From contig NZYP01000064.1 of assembly GCA_002702205.1 (NCBI GenBank), positions 3,419-9,462 on the forward strand: a stretch of DNA of 6,044 nucleotides, read 5' to 3'. Position numbers and translations under genes: made by a program. Below the pieces are notes generated by a model that searched no databases, was not told where the DNA came from, and was given only the letters and a program-made list of their open reading frames with translations. This document shows, piece after piece, positions 4,753 to 6,044 of the stretch (its first letter is position 1; the number at the start of each line of letters is the position of its first letter). The stretch comes from Flammeovirgaceae bacterium (GTDB taxonomy: Bacteria > Bacteroidota > Bacteroidia > Cytophagales > MED-G16).

Positions 4753-6044
4753 ACAAAAAAATAGAAAATTTTATTGGAGGAAAATTTCAAAACTCAGAAA
4801 ATGATACAATTCCTATATATAATCCTCAACAAGGAAACATAATTGGTGATGTTGTTAACTCATCAAATGATGATTTGAAATTAGCAATTAAATCTGCTCT
4901 CTCAGCACATAAGATCTGGTCAAATTTTACATTAAAAGAAAGAGCTGAAATTTTTTATGAGTTCAGAAATCAATTAATCAAAAATTTAGATTCTCTCTCA
5001 AAATTAATAGTTGAAGAAAATGGAAAAATATTAAATGAAGCTAAAGCTGAGGTTTTAAAAGGAATTGAACTTACAGAGTTTGCTTGTTCAATGCCTCAGA
5101 TAATTAGTGATGAAATACAAGAAGTCAGTAAAGGAGTTGAATGCAGATCATCTCATGAATCAATTGGAATAGTAGCATCAATAGCTCCATTTAATTTCCC
5201 TATTATGGTTCCGCTTTGGACAATACCAAATGCCCTTATTTTAGGAAATTGTATGGTCTTTAAACCGTCTGAACAAACTCCTATAGGAGTATCTAAAATT
5301 GCAGAGTTATTAAAATTATCTGGTTTACCTGATGGTGTTTTTAATGTAATAAATGGAGACAAAAAAATTGTTGAAGCGATATGTGAGAATGATGACATAT
5401 CGGCAATTTCATTTGTTGGTTCGACTAAAATTGCCAAAATTGTCTACCAAATGTCAACACAAAATTTAAAAAGATGTATTGCACTGGGTGGAGCTAAAAA
5501 TCATTTAATTGTCTTACCAGATGCAGACAAAGAAATGGCATCTAACGATATTCTTGCCTCTATGTCAGGATGTTCCGGACAAAGATGTATGGCAGCATCA
5601 GCAATGGTTGGAGTTGGAGAAATTCAAGAGATTATCGATAAAATAGTAATAAAAGCAAAAAAAATGATACCTGGTGATAATTTAGGTTCAGTTATTTCAG
5701 AAAAGGCATTAAAAAGAATTGAATCATACATTGATGAAGCAGAAAAAGATGGTGCTAAAATAATTTTAGATGGAAGGAATTTAAAAGTTAAAGGTAAGGA
5801 AAAAGGATATTTTATCGGTCCTACTATAATTGACTACGTTTCTCCAAAAATGAAAATTGCTAGGGAAGAAGTCTTTGGTCCAGTATTAGCTATAATGAGA
5901 ACAAATGAAGTTGATGAAGCAATAAAAATTGAAAATAGTTCAAGCTATGGAAATGCTTCCTCAGTATATACACAAGATGGTAGATTGGCTGATTATATTT
6001 CAGAGAGAGTAAATGCTGGAATGATTGGCGTTAATATAGGTGTC
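4749..6044 (+). CDS. mmsA: CoA-acylating (methyl)malonate-semialdehyde dehydrogenase, 3' end outside window
   Basis: The first 432 residues of an aldehyde dehydrogenase run in frame to the window edge; the family is about 485-500 long, so roughly 55-65 residues are missing. The enzyme class converts methylmalonate semialdehyde to propionyl-CoA (or malonate semialdehyde to acetyl-CoA) with CoA and NAD+, releasing CO2. Diagnostic features are PFNFPIMVPLWTIPNA (147-162) with Asn149, FKPSEQTP (171-178), FVGST (222-226) of the Rossmann domain, LGGAKNH (246-252), LPDAD (256-260), SGQRCMAAS (276-284) with catalytic Cys280, and EEVFGPV (373-379). LGGAKNH in place of ELGGKNP, lacking the general-base Glu, is typical of the CoA-dependent MmsA branch and not of hydrolytic aldehyde dehydrogenases. 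No signal peptide: cytoplasmic. The start ATG overlaps the P1 peptidase stop (ATGA), with a weak AGG at 4741-4743. The usual GP after the 310-region GD is GS here (LGSVIS), a small deviation. Confidence 0.93.
   Translation, partial: MNKKIENFIGGKFQNSENDTIPIYNPQQGNIIGDVVNSSNDDLKLAIKSALSAHKIWSNFTLKERAEIFYEFRNQLIKNLDSLSKLIVEENGKILNEAKAEVLKGIELTEFACSMPQIISDEIQEVSKGVECRSSHESIGIVASIAPFNFPIMVPLWTIPNALILGNCMVFKPSEQTPIGVSKIAELLKLSGLPDGVFNVINGDKKIVEAICENDDISAISFVGSTKIAKIVYQMSTQNLKRCIALGGAKNHLIVLPDADKEMASNDILASMSGCSGQRCMAASAMVGVGEIQEIIDKIVIKAKKMIPGDNLGSVISEKALKRIESYIDEAEKDGAKIILDGRNLKVKGKEKGYFIGPTIIDYVSPKMKIAREEVFGPVLAIMRTNEVDEAIKIENSSSYGNASSVYTQDGRLADYISERVNAGMIGVNIGV

Noticed and set aside
5153..5437. 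94-codon minus-strand open frame inside the mmsA gene
   Set aside because: It mirrors the conserved NAD-binding region of the dehydrogenase; the plus-strand frame carries every expected motif.
4749..6044. mmsA as a truncated pseudogene
   Set aside because: The frame is uninterrupted to the last base of the window and all catalytic motifs up to EEVFGPV are present; the missing C-terminus is only the window edge.
1..6044. Mobile element, phage, CRISPR or defence island
   Set aside because: No transposase, integrase, direct-repeat array, nuclease or toxin-antitoxin-like gene was seen, and base composition looks even across the window.

Overview
The window is AT-rich (about 30% GC by eye) and very densely coded. 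It holds parts or all of eight genes with almost no spacer DNA. The best guess for the source is a Bacteroidota or wider FCB-group bacterium, probably free-living and possibly marine. The reasons are a PorT-like outer-membrane beta-barrel protein, a stand-alone 60-residue PspC protein, starts with no clear Shine-Dalgarno sequence, and low GC. Finer placement is not supported by what can be seen here.

Layout from left to right. Positions 1-887 (+) are the C-terminal part of an M20-family metallopeptidase. On the minus strand, a PorT-like outer-membrane protein gene (1700 to 1050) is followed by, and overlaps, a small PspC gene (1066 to 884). Starting 29 bp from the PorT-like gene and running the other way are a degenerate metallo-beta-lactamase-fold protein (1730-2494) and a small lipocalin-like exported protein (2491-2889), overlapping by TTGA. 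Next is a minus-strand hemolysin III/PAQR membrane protein (3518 to 2886). Diverging from it is a P1-family self-cleaving aminopeptidase (3583-4752). That gene is coupled by ATGA to a CoA-acylating (methyl)malonate-semialdehyde dehydrogenase (4749 to the window end, truncated by the window).

No gene-free stretch exceeds 64 bp. Both convergent gene pairs overlap by the same 4 bases, TTAA, so the two stop codons are interleaved. Both divergent gaps carry ATTGAT/ATCAAT inverted repeats. No RNA gene, mobile element, CRISPR array or clear terminator hairpin was seen.

The most interesting functional link is at the right end. P1 peptidases of the DmpA/BapA type can release N-terminal beta-amino acids such as beta-alanine. 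After transamination, these give malonate or methylmalonate semialdehyde, the substrates of MmsA-type dehydrogenases. The translationally coupled pair could therefore be a peptide-to-acyl-CoA route for beta-amino acids. The M20 peptidase at the left end, of the carnosinase-like broad family, would fit the same diet but is not in the same operon. Nothing in the window clearly requires a wholly new system; the MBL-like/lipocalin pair is the least understood module.
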